Below, one piece after another: positions 17,564-28,142 of a DNA stretch of 64,000 nucleotides. The stretch is from Nocardia aurantia. Its GTDB lineage: Bacteria; Actinomycetota; Actinomycetes; Mycobacteriales; Mycobacteriaceae. Position 1 is the stretch's first letter. Every line of letters begins with the position of its first letter. The stretch spans positions 59,910-123,909 of the forward strand of contig NZ_WEGI01000018.1 in NCBI RefSeq assembly GCF_009604425.1, written 5' to 3'. The translations under genes and the position numbers were made by a program. The notes under the pieces are model-generated. The model saw only the letters and a list, made by a program, of their open reading frames with translations. It was not told the origin of the DNA and ran no database searches.

Positions 17564-18709
17564 CTAGGCAATCAGTTCGACGATGGTGGCGTTGGCGGTG
17601 CCGCCGCCCTCGCACATGGTCTGCAGGCCGTAGCGAATTCCCTTGTCGCGCAGGTGATGCACGAGACGGGTCATCAGCACCGCGCCGGAGCCGCCGAGCG
17701 GGTGGCCGAGGGCGATCGCGCCGCCGAGCGGGTTGGTGCGCTCGAGGTCCGCGCCGGTTTCGGCGAGCCAGGCCAGCGGGACCGGGGCGAACGCCTCGTT
17801 GACCTCGAACGCGCCGATGTCGCCGATGCTCAGGCCGGTCTTGCGGAGCACCTTCTCGGTGGCCGGGATCGGGCCGGTCAGCATCAGCACCGGGTCGGAG
17901 CCCGCGACCGCGCCGCCGGTGTACCGGACGATGGGGGTGAGGCCCAGTTCGCGGGCCTTCTCGGGGGTGGTCACCAGGATGGCGGCGGCACCGTCGGAGA
18001 TCTGGGAGGCGTTGCCCGCGTGCAGCACGCCGTCCGCCTGAAACGACGGCTTCAGGTTGGCGAGCTTCTCCGCGGTGGTGCCACGACGGATACCCTCGTC
18101 GGCGGTGACCTTCCCGTTCTCCGTGGGCACCGGGACGATCTGGGCGTCGAAGGCACCAGCGTCCTGCGCGGCGGCGGCCAGTTCGTGCGAGCGCACCGCG
18201 TATTCGTCGACGGCGGCGCGGTCGAATCCCCACTTCTGCGCGATCAGTTCGGCGCCGACGCCCTGGTTGAACTCGAAATTGTTGTAGCGGGCCAGCGCCA
18301 TCGGGCCGTACGGCATGCCGTTGCCCTTGGCCGCGCCCATCGGGACTCGGCTCATCGACTCGACGCCACCGGCGACCACGACGTCCTGCTGGCCCGACAT
18401 CACCGCCTGCACGGCGAAATCCAGCGCCTGCTGGCTGGATCCGCAGGCGCGGTTGACGGTCGTGCCCGGCACGCTCTCCGGCCAGCCGGCGGCCAGCACC
18501 GAGTAGCGGCCGATGTTGCTGGACTGGTCGCCGACGGCCGAGACACAGCCCCAGATCACGTCGTCCACGATGACCGGATCGATCCCGGTGCGCTCGGCAA
18601 GCGCCGTCAACACGATGGCGGACAGGTCCGCCGGATGCACCGTGGACAGGCCGCCGTTGCGCTTGCCGACCGGCGTGCGCACGGCCTCGGCTATCACTAC
18701 TTCGCGCAT
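17564..18709 (-). CDS. Thiolase (acetyl-CoA acyltransferase)
   Basis: 381 residues. NRACGSSQQAL carries the acylated nucleophile Cys (about 89). HPLGGSGA and the C-terminal CEGGGTANATI contribute the second-site His and Cys of the thiolase family, so the enzyme should be active in thiolytic chain shortening in beta-oxidation. It is 11 bp upstream of the acyl-CoA dehydrogenase and clearly co-transcribed. Substrate length or ring system cannot be told from sequence. Confidence 0.92.
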   Translation of the reverse strand: MREVVIAEAVRTPVGKRNGGLSTVHPADLSAIVLTALAERTGIDPVIVDDVIWGCVSAVGDQSSNIGRYSVLAAGWPESVPGTTVNRACGSSQQALDFAVQAVMSGQQDVVVAGGVESMSRVPMGAAKGNGMPYGPMALARYNNFEFNQGVGAELIAQKWGFDRAAVDEYAVRSHELAAAAQDAGAFDAQIVPVPTENGKVTADEGIRRGTTAEKLANLKPSFQADGVLHAGNASQISDGAAAILVTTPEKARELGLTPIVRYTGGAVAGSDPVLMLTGPIPATEKVLRKTGLSIGDIGAFEVNEAFAPVPLAWLAETGADLERTNPLGGAIALGHPLGGSGAVLMTRLVHHLRDKGIRYGLQTMCEGGGTANATIVELIA

Positions 18710-18977
18710 GTTCTTCCCTTACTCTGCCGTGGAATTCGTCGGTGCACCGTTGCGACCGAAATGTTGTGCGGCACCGGAGGTGCCGATTCGCCTGCGGTGG
18801 TGCATGTTTCGCCGTTCGCCGGCTCGCGGGCGAGAGCGGATCCCGGCACCGGGTCCGGCACCTGTCCTGCGACGCCCGGCCCGAGACGCGCCCCGGCCGC
18901 GCATCCCGCCGCGCCCGTCGGGCCGCGCGGCCGGACACCGGTGTGCCCGAACCAGGACGCGCCGGGACGCCCGGTGC

Positions 18978-19778
18978 TCACTTCTCCGCCGACGGCCGGG
19001 GAACGGCCCAGCGGCCGGTGAAGGTGGCGGGGCGCTTCGCCGCGAAGGCCGCGTACGCCTCGCCCGCGTCGGCGGTGCCGAAATTCATTGCCTGGGCGCG
19101 TTGTTCGTTCGCCAGCGCGTCGCGCAGGGTGCGGTCAGCGCCCTCGTTGAGCAGTGCCTTGGTCTGGGCCAGCGCGATCGGCGGACCGGCAGCCAGGCGG
19201 CCGGTGAGATCGTCGACGAACGGGTCGATCTCGGCGCCGGGCACCACCCAGGTCACCAGGTTCAGTGCGTGCGCCTCGGCGGCGGTGATCGTTTCTGCCA
19301 GCAGCGCAAGACGTTTCGCCTGTTGCAGGCCGACCAGCTTCGGGAGCAGCCAGGAGCCGCCGAGGTCCGGGGACAGCCCGCGCTTCGCGAAGATCTGCGA
19401 GAAGGTCGATTCCGGGGTGGCGACGACGAGATCGCAGCCCAGCGCCAGATTCCAGCCCGCGCCGACGGCGACTCCGGTCACCTTGGCAACCGTCGGGATG
19501 GGCAGCTCGTGCAGCGCGAGCGCCACCTCGTTCATCAAGCGCACCTTGTACATCGGGTGCGTGTCGTCGCCGGCGGCGAGGTCGGCGCCGGAGCAGAACG
19601 CGCCCCCGGCTCCGGTGACCACCAGGGCGCGGATCGACGGATCGGTGCCGGTCTCGGTGAACGTGTCCCGCAACGTCAGCCACAGCGCGCGGTCGATCGC
19701 GTTCTTCCGGGCCGGGCGGTTCAGCGTCAGCGTCCGGATACCGTCGCGATCGTCGATCAGCAGTGCCGCGTCGGTCAT
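18978..19778 (-). CDS. Enoyl-CoA hydratase/isomerase
   Basis: 266 residues, crotonase fold. ALVVTGAGGAFCSGADL and VAVGAGWNLALGCD form the two oxyanion-hole loops, and GLSPDLGGSWLLP follows. The second catalytic Glu of classical hydratases is replaced around SPDLGG by Asp, as in many degradative isomerases, so hydratase versus isomerase activity is uncertain. ATG at 19778 is the natural start. About 270 bp with no supported gene separate it from the downstream thiolase. Confidence 0.88.
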   Translation of the reverse strand: MTDAALLIDDRDGIRTLTLNRPARKNAIDRALWLTLRDTFTETGTDPSIRALVVTGAGGAFCSGADLAAGDDTHPMYKVRLMNEVALALHELPIPTVAKVTGVAVGAGWNLALGCDLVVATPESTFSQIFAKRGLSPDLGGSWLLPKLVGLQQAKRLALLAETITAAEAHALNLVTWVVPGAEIDPFVDDLTGRLAAGPPIALAQTKALLNEGADRTLRDALANEQRAQAMNFGTADAGEAYAAFAAKRPATFTGRWAVPRPSAEK

Positions 19779-20001
19779 GCCGCCACCCCCGCATCCACGG
19801 CGGCTCCCGTCATCCTTACGGCGCGAATGGTTCTCGCACAGTTCGCCGCCGGCGTACCGTGCCACGGGGACCGCTCGCCGCCGCTCGCCGTGCGCCGCCG
19901 CGCGCACGTCACGCCGGTTCCGGCCGCCGTGTCCTGTCGCACGAGCCGGCCGTCGTGGCACGGCTTCGAGTGCCGCCGGGTGGCTCCGCCGCCGACCGCG
20001 C

Positions 20002-21222
20002 TCATCGCGGGTACTCCGCGCCGATCGCCTTCGACTCCCGCAACCGCGCCAATTCGGTAGTGCCGATACCGAGTTCGGCGAGGATCGCGTCGGTGTGCTC
20101 ACCCAGTCCGGGGACCGCGCCCATCGGCGGGGTGTGGCCCGAGATGATCGGGGGCGGGAGCAGGGACGGGATCACGCCGCCGGGGCTGTCGATCTCGCGC
20201 CAGCGGTCGCGCTCGGACAGCTGCGGGTGCGCGACCACCTCGGCGGCGGTGTTGTAGCGGGAGTTGCCGATGCCGGCGTCGTCGGCGGTCTTCTGGATGT
20301 GCGCGAGATCGTGCCGCGCACACCAGGATCCGATCTCGGCGTCGAGGAGTTCGCGGTTGCGGCAGCGGTCCGGGTTGGTGCGGAACCGCTCGTCGTCGGC
20401 CAGGTCGGGGCGGTTCAGGATCTCGCGGGCCAGTCGCTGCCACTCCCGGTCGTTGGTGGTGCCCAGCACGACGGTCTGGCCGTCGCCGGTGGGGTACGCG
20501 CTGTACGGGGCCACCGCGGGTGAGCTCATGCCCAGGGGCTGCTGTTCGATGCCGGAGTGCCGGGTGTAGGTGAGGTGGTAGCCCATCATGTCGGCCATGG
20601 TGTCGAACAGGCTCAGCGACACCTGCGCGCCGCCGGTGCGGCCGCGTTCGCGGGCGGTCAGCAGCGCCAGGATCGACAGGGCCGCGTGCAGTCCCGTGGT
20701 GACGTCGGCCATCGGCGGGCCGGGTTTGGCGGGCTCGCCCGGGAAGCCGGTCACCGAGCAGACCCCGGATTCGGCTTGCACCAGCAGGTCGTAGGCGCGC
20801 TTGTGGGACAGCGGGCCGCCCGCTCCGAAACCGTCGATCTCGACGGCGATCAGATCGGGATGGCTGCGCGCCAGTTGATCCGGGGCCACGCCGAGCCGGG
20901 CCGTCGCGCCGGGCGCCAGATTCGACACCAGGACGTCGGCCCGGTCCAGCAGCTTGTGCAGGAGATCCACGCCCGCAGGGGATTTCAGGTCCAGGGTGAC
21001 CGATTCCTTACCGCGGTTGCACCAGACGAAGTGCGCGGCCTGGCCTTCGACGACATCGTCGTACCAGCGGGCGAAGTCGCCGCCGGACGGATTCTCCACC
21101 TTGATCACCCGGGCGCCGAAGTCGCCCAGCACCCGGGTGCACATCGGCGCCGACACCGCCTGTTCGAGCGCCACCACGGTGATGCCCGCCAGCAGCCCGC
21201 CCTGCGGCGGCGCGGCGGTCAT
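20002..21222 (-). CDS. Class III CoA-transferase (CaiB/BaiF family)
   Basis: 406 residues. It opens with LAGITVVALEQAVSAPMCTR and has GDFGARVIKVENP and NRGKESVTLDL, the hallmark blocks of formyl-CoA-transferase-like enzymes. The Asp nucleophile lies in the PMADVTTG region. These interlocked dimers move CoA between carboxylic acids. No acyl-CoA ligase is encoded in the island, so this may be the CoA-activating step (inference). It lies 74 bp downstream of the acyl-CoA dehydrogenase at 21296-22474. Confidence 0.9.
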   Translation of the reverse strand: MTAAPPQGGLLAGITVVALEQAVSAPMCTRVLGDFGARVIKVENPSGGDFARWYDDVVEGQAAHFVWCNRGKESVTLDLKSPAGVDLLHKLLDRADVLVSNLAPGATARLGVAPDQLARSHPDLIAVEIDGFGAGGPLSHKRAYDLLVQAESGVCSVTGFPGEPAKPGPPMADVTTGLHAALSILALLTARERGRTGGAQVSLSLFDTMADMMGYHLTYTRHSGIEQQPLGMSSPAVAPYSAYPTGDGQTVVLGTTNDREWQRLAREILNRPDLADDERFRTNPDRCRNRELLDAEIGSWCARHDLAHIQKTADDAGIGNSRYNTAAEVVAHPQLSERDRWREIDSPGGVIPSLLPPPIISGHTPPMGAVPGLGEHTDAILAELGIGTTELARLRESKAIGAEYPR

Positions 21223-21295
21223 CGGGGCACTCGCGCGCGAGAATCGTTGCGGCCCATACCTGTCACTCCTGCTCTCTCGTGGCTCGTGAACCGGC

Positions 21296-22474
21296 TCAGT
21301 AACTGCGGGGCAGACCCAGTACGTGCGAGCCCAGATAATTGAGGATCATTTCCTGGCTGACCGGCGCGATACGCATGACCCGGACCTCCCGGAAATACCT
21401 CGCCACGTTGTACTCCTCGGCATAACCCATGCCGCCGTGGGTTTGCAGCGCACGGTCGGCGGCGGTGAATCCGGCGTCGGCGCACAGGTATTTCGCCGTA
21501 TTCGCCTCACGGCCACAGGGCTTTCCGTTATCGTAGAGCCATGTCGCCTTCCGCAAGATCAGCTCGGCCGCATCCAGGTGCGCCAGCGAATCCGCCAGGG
21601 GGAATTGGATAGCCTGATTCATGCCGATCGGCCGATCGAAGACGACGCGTTCGTTCGCGTAACGCACGGCCCGGTCCAGCGCCACCCGGCCGATGCCGAG
21701 CGCCTCTGCGGCGATCATCATCCGTTCCGGATTGAGGCCGTCGAGAATGTATTTGAAGCCCTTGCCCTCCTCGCCGACGCGGTCCTCGACGGGAATGCGC
21801 AACCCGTCGATGAACAGCTCGTTCGAGCTGACGGCATTGCGGCCCATCTTCTTGATGGGACGGATGTCGACCTTGCTGCGATCCAGATCCGTGAGGAACA
21901 GCGTCATGCCGTCGGTCTTCTTCTCGACCGAGTCGTAGCTCTGGGTGCGCGCCAGCAGCAGGATCTTGTCCGACTCCAGGGCCTTGGAGATCCACACCTT
22001 GCGGCCGTTGACCACATAATGGTCGCCGTCGCGCTTGGCGAACGTAGTGATCCGCGAAGTATCCAGGCCCGCACCGGGTTCGGTGACGCCGAAGCACACG
22101 TGCAGCTCACCCGCGGCCACCCGCGGCAGCACCCGCTGCTTGAGTTCCTCCGAACCGTGCACCACCACCGGATGCATGCCGAAGATCGACAGGTGGATCG
22201 CGGTCGCGGCGTTCATGCCGCCGCCGGAGCGCGCCACCTCCTCGGCGAGGATCGTCGCCTCCGTGATCCCCAGCCCGTGCCCGCCGTATTCCTCCGGAAT
22301 CGCGATGCCCAGCCAGCCGCCCTTGGCCATCGCCTCGTAGAACTCGGTCGGGAATTCGTGCGCGAGATCCTTCTCCATCCAGTACTGGTCGTCGAATCGC
22401 TTGCACAATTCGGCGACCGATTTCCGGATGAGCTGCTGGTCATCGCTCAGCTCGAAATTCATGCCCTCGGCCAC
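21296..22474 (-). CDS. Acyl-CoA dehydrogenase
   Basis: 392 residues. AIPEEYGGHGLG, VTEPGAGLDTSRI and the C-terminal RIAPVSQEMILNYLG (Glu as probable catalytic base) mark an FAD-dependent acyl-CoA dehydrogenase. The GTG at 22474 is chosen since GGAGG lies 9 bases upstream; the ATG at 22462 is the alternative. It follows the amidohydrolase by about 110 bp and belongs to the minus arm of the island. Confidence 0.9.
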   Translation of the reverse strand: MAEGMNFELSDDQQLIRKSVAELCKRFDDQYWMEKDLAHEFPTEFYEAMAKGGWLGIAIPEEYGGHGLGITEATILAEEVARSGGGMNAATAIHLSIFGMHPVVVHGSEELKQRVLPRVAAGELHVCFGVTEPGAGLDTSRITTFAKRDGDHYVVNGRKVWISKALESDKILLLARTQSYDSVEKKTDGMTLFLTDLDRSKVDIRPIKKMGRNAVSSNELFIDGLRIPVEDRVGEEGKGFKYILDGLNPERMMIAAEALGIGRVALDRAVRYANERVVFDRPIGMNQAIQFPLADSLAHLDAAELILRKATWLYDNGKPCGREANTAKYLCADAGFTAADRALQTHGGMGYAEEYNVARYFREVRVMRIAPVSQEMILNYLGSHVLGLPRSY

Positions 22475-22584
22475 ATTCACCAACCTCCATAATTCACTGC
22501 TCCGTCGTTGCGGCGGATCGAATTCGTCCGGGCCGTCCACCGGCGCGGGCGCGGTCCCGTGACGCCCGCGCCGGTGGGACCCGT

Positions 22585-23877
22585 TCACCGCGCCGCGACC
22601 GCCCGGCGGGCCCGCTCGCGGTAACCCGCCAGCTTGTCCTCCGGCGCCACCACTCGGTGGCTGCGCGACTGCGTGCTCACGTCGTGATCCGCCACCGCAT
22701 TCCGCAGGGCGCCGACCGTGGCGTTCTCCTTCGGAATGTGCGCGAACGGATCGAAGGAATACCAGCGCATGGCATTCTCGTGGGTCATCTTCGCGATGTC
22801 GGCGTCGGGCACCGCGTTCTCGGTGAACACCCCGTGCAGTTCCTCCGGCGCGTGCGGCCACATGGAGTCGCTGTGCGGGTAGTCCGCTTCCCAGCAGATG
22901 TTGTCGATGCCGATGTCGTGCCGTAGCCGGACCCCGAGCGGATCGCTGATGAAACAGGTCAGGAAGTGCTCCCGGAACACCTCCGACGGTAGTTTCCCGC
23001 CGAAGTCCTGCAACGTCCAGGTGGAATGCATCTCGTAGGTGCGGTCCACCCGCTCCAGGAAATACGGGATCCAGCCGGTGCCGCCCTCGGACAGCGCGAT
23101 CTTGATACCCGGATAGTCCTTGATCACCCGCGACCACAGCAGATCCGCCGCGGCCGACACGATGTTCATCGGCTGCAGGGTGATCATCACGTCCGGCGGC
23201 GAATCCACCGCCGGCACCGACAGCCGCCCCGACGAGCCGATGTGCACGCTCAGGACGGTGTCGGTGTCGACCAGGGCCTCCCACAACGGATTCCAGTACG
23301 GGTCGTGGAAACTGGGGTAGCCCAGCGCCGCCGGATTCTCGGTGAAGGTCAGCGAGTGCACGCCCTTGGCGGCGTTGCGCCGCACCTCGTCCGCGCACAG
23401 CCGGGCATCCCAGATCACCGGCAGCGCCATCGGAATGAACCGGCCCGGATAGGCCGCGCACCACTCGTCGACGTGCCAGTCGTTGTACGCCTGCACGAGC
23501 GCGAGCGAGAACCCGGGATCGTCGGTCGCGAACAGCCGCGCCGCGAATCCCGGGAACGACGGGAAGTTCATCTGCGCCAGAATGCCTCCGGCGCTCATGT
23601 CCTTCACCCGCTCGTGCACGTCGTAGCAGCCGGGCCGGATCTCGTCCAGGCCCTGCGGCTCCATGCCGTACTCCGACTTCGGCCGTCCCGCAACGGCATT
23701 GAGCGCGGCGTTCGGGATGACGACATCCCGGAACGTCCACACGTCGGTGCCGTCCTCGCGGTGCACCAGCTGGGGCGCGTCGCCCCAGTACCGCCGGTGC
23801 AGGTGGTTCACGAACATGTCGGGCGGCTCGATGATGTGGTCGTCGACGCTGATCAGGATCAGATCGTCGAGTTCCAT
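22585..23877 (-). CDS. Amidohydrolase-2 (ACMSD-like TIM-barrel) hydrolase
   Basis: 430 residues. The N-terminus ISVDDHIIEPPDMF is the metal-binding start of the amidohydrolase-2 group. Metal-site His and Asp residues recur in VHIGSSG, then later in CWEADYPHSDSMWP. This group includes decarboxylases and hydrolases of ring-opened aromatic or steroid-type acids; the exact reaction is unknown. It lies next to the importer genes, suggesting an early step on the imported substrate. Confidence 0.85.
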   Translation of the reverse strand: MELDDLILISVDDHIIEPPDMFVNHLHRRYWGDAPQLVHREDGTDVWTFRDVVIPNAALNAVAGRPKSEYGMEPQGLDEIRPGCYDVHERVKDMSAGGILAQMNFPSFPGFAARLFATDDPGFSLALVQAYNDWHVDEWCAAYPGRFIPMALPVIWDARLCADEVRRNAAKGVHSLTFTENPAALGYPSFHDPYWNPLWEALVDTDTVLSVHIGSSGRLSVPAVDSPPDVMITLQPMNIVSAAADLLWSRVIKDYPGIKIALSEGGTGWIPYFLERVDRTYEMHSTWTLQDFGGKLPSEVFREHFLTCFISDPLGVRLRHDIGIDNICWEADYPHSDSMWPHAPEELHGVFTENAVPDADIAKMTHENAMRWYSFDPFAHIPKENATVGALRNAVADHDVSTQSRSHRVVAPEDKLAGYRERARRAVAAR

Positions 23878-23910
23878 GGCCTGTCCCCTTTCTCCTCGTC
23901 CGAGCGTCGA

Positions 23911-24222
23911 TCAGTCGGACGCGGGAAGTGCCTTGGCGGCCTTCAGGGTCAGGGCCACCCCGCCGAGCGCGAGCTCACCGGTACCGGAGTTGGTGCACAG
24001 CAGCTCGACGGTCCCGTCGGCGTCGACATAACGCTTGCCGACCAGGGTGACCGCCTCGTTCGCACCGACCTTGCCGGGCGCGGGCTTTCCCGCCGCCGGC
24101 TCCATCGGCGCTCCGCCGCAACTGATCTCGACTTCGGCGCCGGGCGCCCGCACGACGACCACCCGGGTGGTGCACACCGTGCTGGCCAATTGCTCACCGG
24201 GACGCAGTGAAACTGCCGTCAT
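23911..24222 (-). CDS. Small conserved hypothetical protein in the import operon
   Basis: 103 residues from the ATG at 24222, which has AGGAGG about 6 bases upstream (a TTG at 24228 is also in frame). The sequence is compact and beta-rich with one Cys near CTTRVVVVRAPG and another in EISCGG; both could bind metal or form a disulfide. No family is recognised. The end of the neighbouring membrane protein gene overlaps its start region by 29 bases, so it is co-translated with the ABC transporter genes. Confidence 0.62.
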   Translation of the reverse strand: MTAVSLRPGEQLASTVCTTRVVVVRAPGAEVEISCGGAPMEPAAGKPAPGKVGANEAVTLVGKRYVDADGTVELLCTNSGTGELALGGVALTLKAAKALPASD

Positions 24223-24561
24223 GTTCAACCTCCTTGTGGTTCACACGATCCGCGAACACCGCGAGATCGAAGGCCTGCCGCGCCAGCCAGAAACGCAGGA
24301 ATCCGGTCAGCGAGTAGCGCAGGAACAGCGCCGCGCCCACCACCGCCGCGACGACCGCCCCGCCGACCAGCGTGATGGCGTCGCGCTGCACCAGCGGGTC
24401 GCGGGTGCTGTGCGACATGAGGAATGCGACCACGGCCAGGACCGGGCCCAGCACCAGCAGCAGGGTGCCCAGGCGCAGCCACAGCTGGGAGCGGCCGGCC
24501 GCCGGATCGGCGATCTTCAGCTCCGCGAGTTCGCGGACGAAACGGTCCGCGCGTGCTTCGG

Positions 24562-24565
<4 letters not shown>
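24194..24565 (-). CDS. Two-TM membrane protein next to the ABC genes
   Basis: 123 residues with two hydrophobic helices (about 30-50 and 64-83) and an acidic, hydrophilic start and end. The ATG overlaps the stop of the LivF gene (24562-24565). The function is unknown; it could stabilise or regulate the transporter. No catalytic motif is seen. Confidence 0.65.
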
Positions 24566-25325
<760 letters not shown>

Positions 25326-25329
<4 letters not shown>

Positions 25330-26039
25330 GACTCCCCCAGATAGGCCGACAGCACGGCCTGGTCGCGGCGGATCACCTCGGGCGGCCCCGAGGCGATGAT
25401 CTTGCCCAGATCCAGCACGAACACCTGATCGCAGACGTTCATCACCAGGCCCATGTCGTGTTCGACGAGCAGCACCGCGGCGCCGTCCTCGGCCAGCGAC
25501 CGCAGCAGGGCGGCGAACTTCTCGGTCTCGGTGTGGTCCTGGCCCGCGGCCGGTTCGTCCAGCAGCACCAGCGCCGGCCGCACGGCCATCGCCCGCGCCA
25601 CCTCGACCAGCCGCCCGGTGCCCGTCGGCAGCGCGTCCGCCGACGAGTCCGCGACGTGGTGCAGGCCGAGCCGGTCGATGATCTCGCCGACGGTGCGGTG
25701 CGCGTGCCGGCGATGCGGCCCGAGCTCCGCGGCGACCAGCAGGTTGTCGCGAACGCTCAAGCGCCCGAACAGTTCCAGTCGCTGAAAGGTGCGGGCGAGC
25801 CCGTGCCGGGCCCGCCGCGACGGGCCCAGCCGGGTGACATCGCGCCCGTCGATCGCCACGCTGCCCGAGGTGGGGCGGCGCAGCCCCGAGATCACGTCGA
25901 ACAGGGTGCTCTTGCCGGCCCCGTTGGGGCCGATCAGGCCGGTGACGTGACCACGCTCGGCGCGCAGGCCGGCGCTGTCGAGCGCCTTGTGCCCGCCGAA
26001 GGTGACGGTGATGTTCTCAACTTCGAGCAGTGACGGCAC
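25326..26039 (-). CDS. ABC transporter ATPase (LivG type)
   Basis: 237 residues from the GTG at 26039 (GAGGAGG about 9 bases upstream). Walker A is GPNGAGKST and Walker B ends in LLDEPAAGQ. The ABC signature is unusual: LPTGTGRLVEVARAMA where LivG proteins normally have an S/P-Y-G-Q/D-Q version, so the helical-domain contact may be altered. It overlaps the end of the permease by 23 bases. Pairs with LivF as heterodimeric motor. Confidence 0.92.
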
Positions 26040-28140
26040 GGTCGAGCACCTCCTCGTCCTCGGCCCGCCAGTCTCGGCGGACACCCCACCATTCGACCGG
26101 GATCTCCGGTTCCACGTCGGGTTTCGGCGCGCGGGCCTGTGCCCAGTACCGGGCCACCACGGCGACGATCAGGGCGCCGAGGGTGAACAGCCAGCCGTTG
26201 ATCACATCGTTGAGCCGCAGCACCCACAGCACTATCGGTCCCCCGATCAGCAGGGGACCGGTCACCTTGTCGCGCAACACCGGGACGAAACTGCCCCGCA
26301 TGCCCGCCACCGCGCCCTCGCCGAGGGCGCCACCGGCGAAGAACGCGCCACCGGCGGACGGCAGCACCTGCGCCAGGTTGGTCAGCGACGGCCACAACAC
26401 CGGAATCACGTTGAGCGGACCGGCGAAGGTGACACCCGCGAAGAATCCGCTGCCCACCGCGCCCAGTCCGCCGATCACGACGATCAGGAAGATCGGCAGT
26501 CCCGCAACGAGATTGAACTGATCCGCGGTCACCGACCGCAGCTGCATCCCGTACAGCGCGCCGCCGAGCCCGGCGATGGCCGCCGACACCGCGAACACCG
26601 CGACCTTGGCGGACAGCAGGTTGCCGCCGAGCGTGGCGTAGGCGGATTCGCTGTCGCGCAACGCGATCAACCGCCGGCCGAACCGGCTGCGCCGCAACAT
26701 CGCGACGCCGAAGGTGGCCAGCGCCAGGCAGACCGAGGAGAAGATCGTGATCTTCCAGGTGCTGTCCAGGTTCAGGCCGAACAGGTGCGGCCCGACCAGT
26801 TCCACCGAACCCTGATCGAACAGCGCGATCTTCAGGCCGAAGAGGTGGAATTCCGGCAACGTGAAGATCCAGCGATCCAGCACCACCGCGAAAGCCGTTG
26901 TCGCCAAGGCCAGGTAGACGCCGGACAACCTCATCGCCGGAACCGCGATGAGGGCGCCGACGACGCCTGCGACGGCCATGGCCGCGAATATCGCCCACCA
27001 CTGCCCGTGCGCACCGAAGTGCGAGTAGGCGACGGCGCCGATCCCCGCGATACTCAACTGGCACAACGAGATCTGCCCGGCGAAGCCGGCCAGCGGGATG
27101 TACGACAACGCGATGACCGCGAAGGCGAACATCTGCCCGTAGGTGATCAGGTTCGCCTCACCGAGCATGGTGGCGAGCATGATGCCGACCACGACGATGA
27201 TCGCCCCGAACACCAGCGACCCGTTGACGGTCGGCAGCGGTACCGAGCTCAGCTTCCGGTCCCGGCCGCGCAGGCGGCCGTGCGGGAACAGCAGCAGTGC
27301 CAGGAACAGCAACAGCGCGGGCGCGGCGAGCCGCAACCCGGGCAGGTACTCGTTCTGCGGCAGGTAGCCCGCGAGATAGCTCTCCAGGCAGCCGACCACG
27401 ATCGCGCCGAGGAAGGTCATCGGCAGGTTGGACAACCGGCCGAAGATCGCCGCGGTGTAGGCGCTGACGATCAGCAGCGACAGCTGCGAGGCGTCGAGCG
27501 CCACCGTGGGCGCGATCAGGATGCCGCCGACGGAGGCGAGCTCGATGCCGAGGATCCACGCGACCTTGTTGGCGCGCTGTGGGTCGGCGCCGGTGAGTCC
27601 CACCAGTGCCCGGTCGTCCACGGTGGCCCGCATCTCCGCACCGGTTCTGGTGCGGTACAGCAGGATTCGGAGTCCGGCCGCGACCGCGACCGCGACCAGC
27701 ATGGTCAGCGCCTGATGCCAGGTGATGGTGACGGGCCCGAGGTGGATCGGACGAACGCCGGCGAAGAACTTCGGCAGCGTCCGGGACACGTTCGGATTCC
27801 ATATCCAGCGGGCGACGATGATGAGGCCCGACAGCAGGGCCACTGTCATCACCAACTTCTCCGCGTCACCCAATCCCTGGGTCGGTGCCAGTGCCCGGGC
27901 GAACAGCAACCCGAAAAGGGGTGCGAACACCGCGAGCACCAGCACCACGGCCACCGGTACCGGCACGCCCCACCCGATGGTGAGCTGCCAGTACACGAAC
28001 GCCGACATCATGCCCGCCGCCCCGTGCGCGAAGTTGAACACGCCGGTCGTCGTGTAGGTGACCACCAGGCCACTACCGATGACCGCGTAGATCGCCGCGG
28101 TACTGAGCCCGACGATCCCGAAGGCGAGGAACTTGTCCAT
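26017..28140 (-). CDS. Fused LivH-LivM ABC permease
   Basis: 707 residues, about 17 hydrophobic helices. The first half (about 1-290) is LivH-like and the second half (about 330-650) LivM-like, so the two normally separate membrane subunits are fused. LivM-type motifs such as GRRLIALRDSESAYATLG and GLGGALYGMQL are present. Stop at 26017 overlaps the LivG gene; the binding protein gene ends 2 bp before its start. It transports the substrate presented by the lipoprotein. Confidence 0.9.
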   Translation of the reverse strand: MDKFLAFGIVGLSTAAIYAVIGSGLVVTYTTTGVFNFAHGAAGMMSAFVYWQLTIGWGVPVPVAVVLVLAVFAPLFGLLFARALAPTQGLGDAEKLVMTVALLSGLIIVARWIWNPNVSRTLPKFFAGVRPIHLGPVTITWHQALTMLVAVAVAAGLRILLYRTRTGAEMRATVDDRALVGLTGADPQRANKVAWILGIELASVGGILIAPTVALDASQLSLLIVSAYTAAIFGRLSNLPMTFLGAIVVGCLESYLAGYLPQNEYLPGLRLAAPALLLFLALLLFPHGRLRGRDRKLSSVPLPTVNGSLVFGAIIVVVGIMLATMLGEANLITYGQMFAFAVIALSYIPLAGFAGQISLCQLSIAGIGAVAYSHFGAHGQWWAIFAAMAVAGVVGALIAVPAMRLSGVYLALATTAFAVVLDRWIFTLPEFHLFGLKIALFDQGSVELVGPHLFGLNLDSTWKITIFSSVCLALATFGVAMLRRSRFGRRLIALRDSESAYATLGGNLLSAKVAVFAVSAAIAGLGGALYGMQLRSVTADQFNLVAGLPIFLIVVIGGLGAVGSGFFAGVTFAGPLNVIPVLWPSLTNLAQVLPSAGGAFFAGGALGEGAVAGMRGSFVPVLRDKVTGPLLIGGPIVLWVLRLNDVINGWLFTLGALIVAVVARYWAQARAPKPDVEPEIPVEWWGVRRDWRAEDEEVLDRAVTARS

Positions 28141-28142
28141 GA

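Noticed and set aside
19779..20001. Minus-strand frames between enoyl-CoA hydratase and CoA-transferase
   Set aside because: Low-complexity, no start signal, no family pattern. Considered intergenic.
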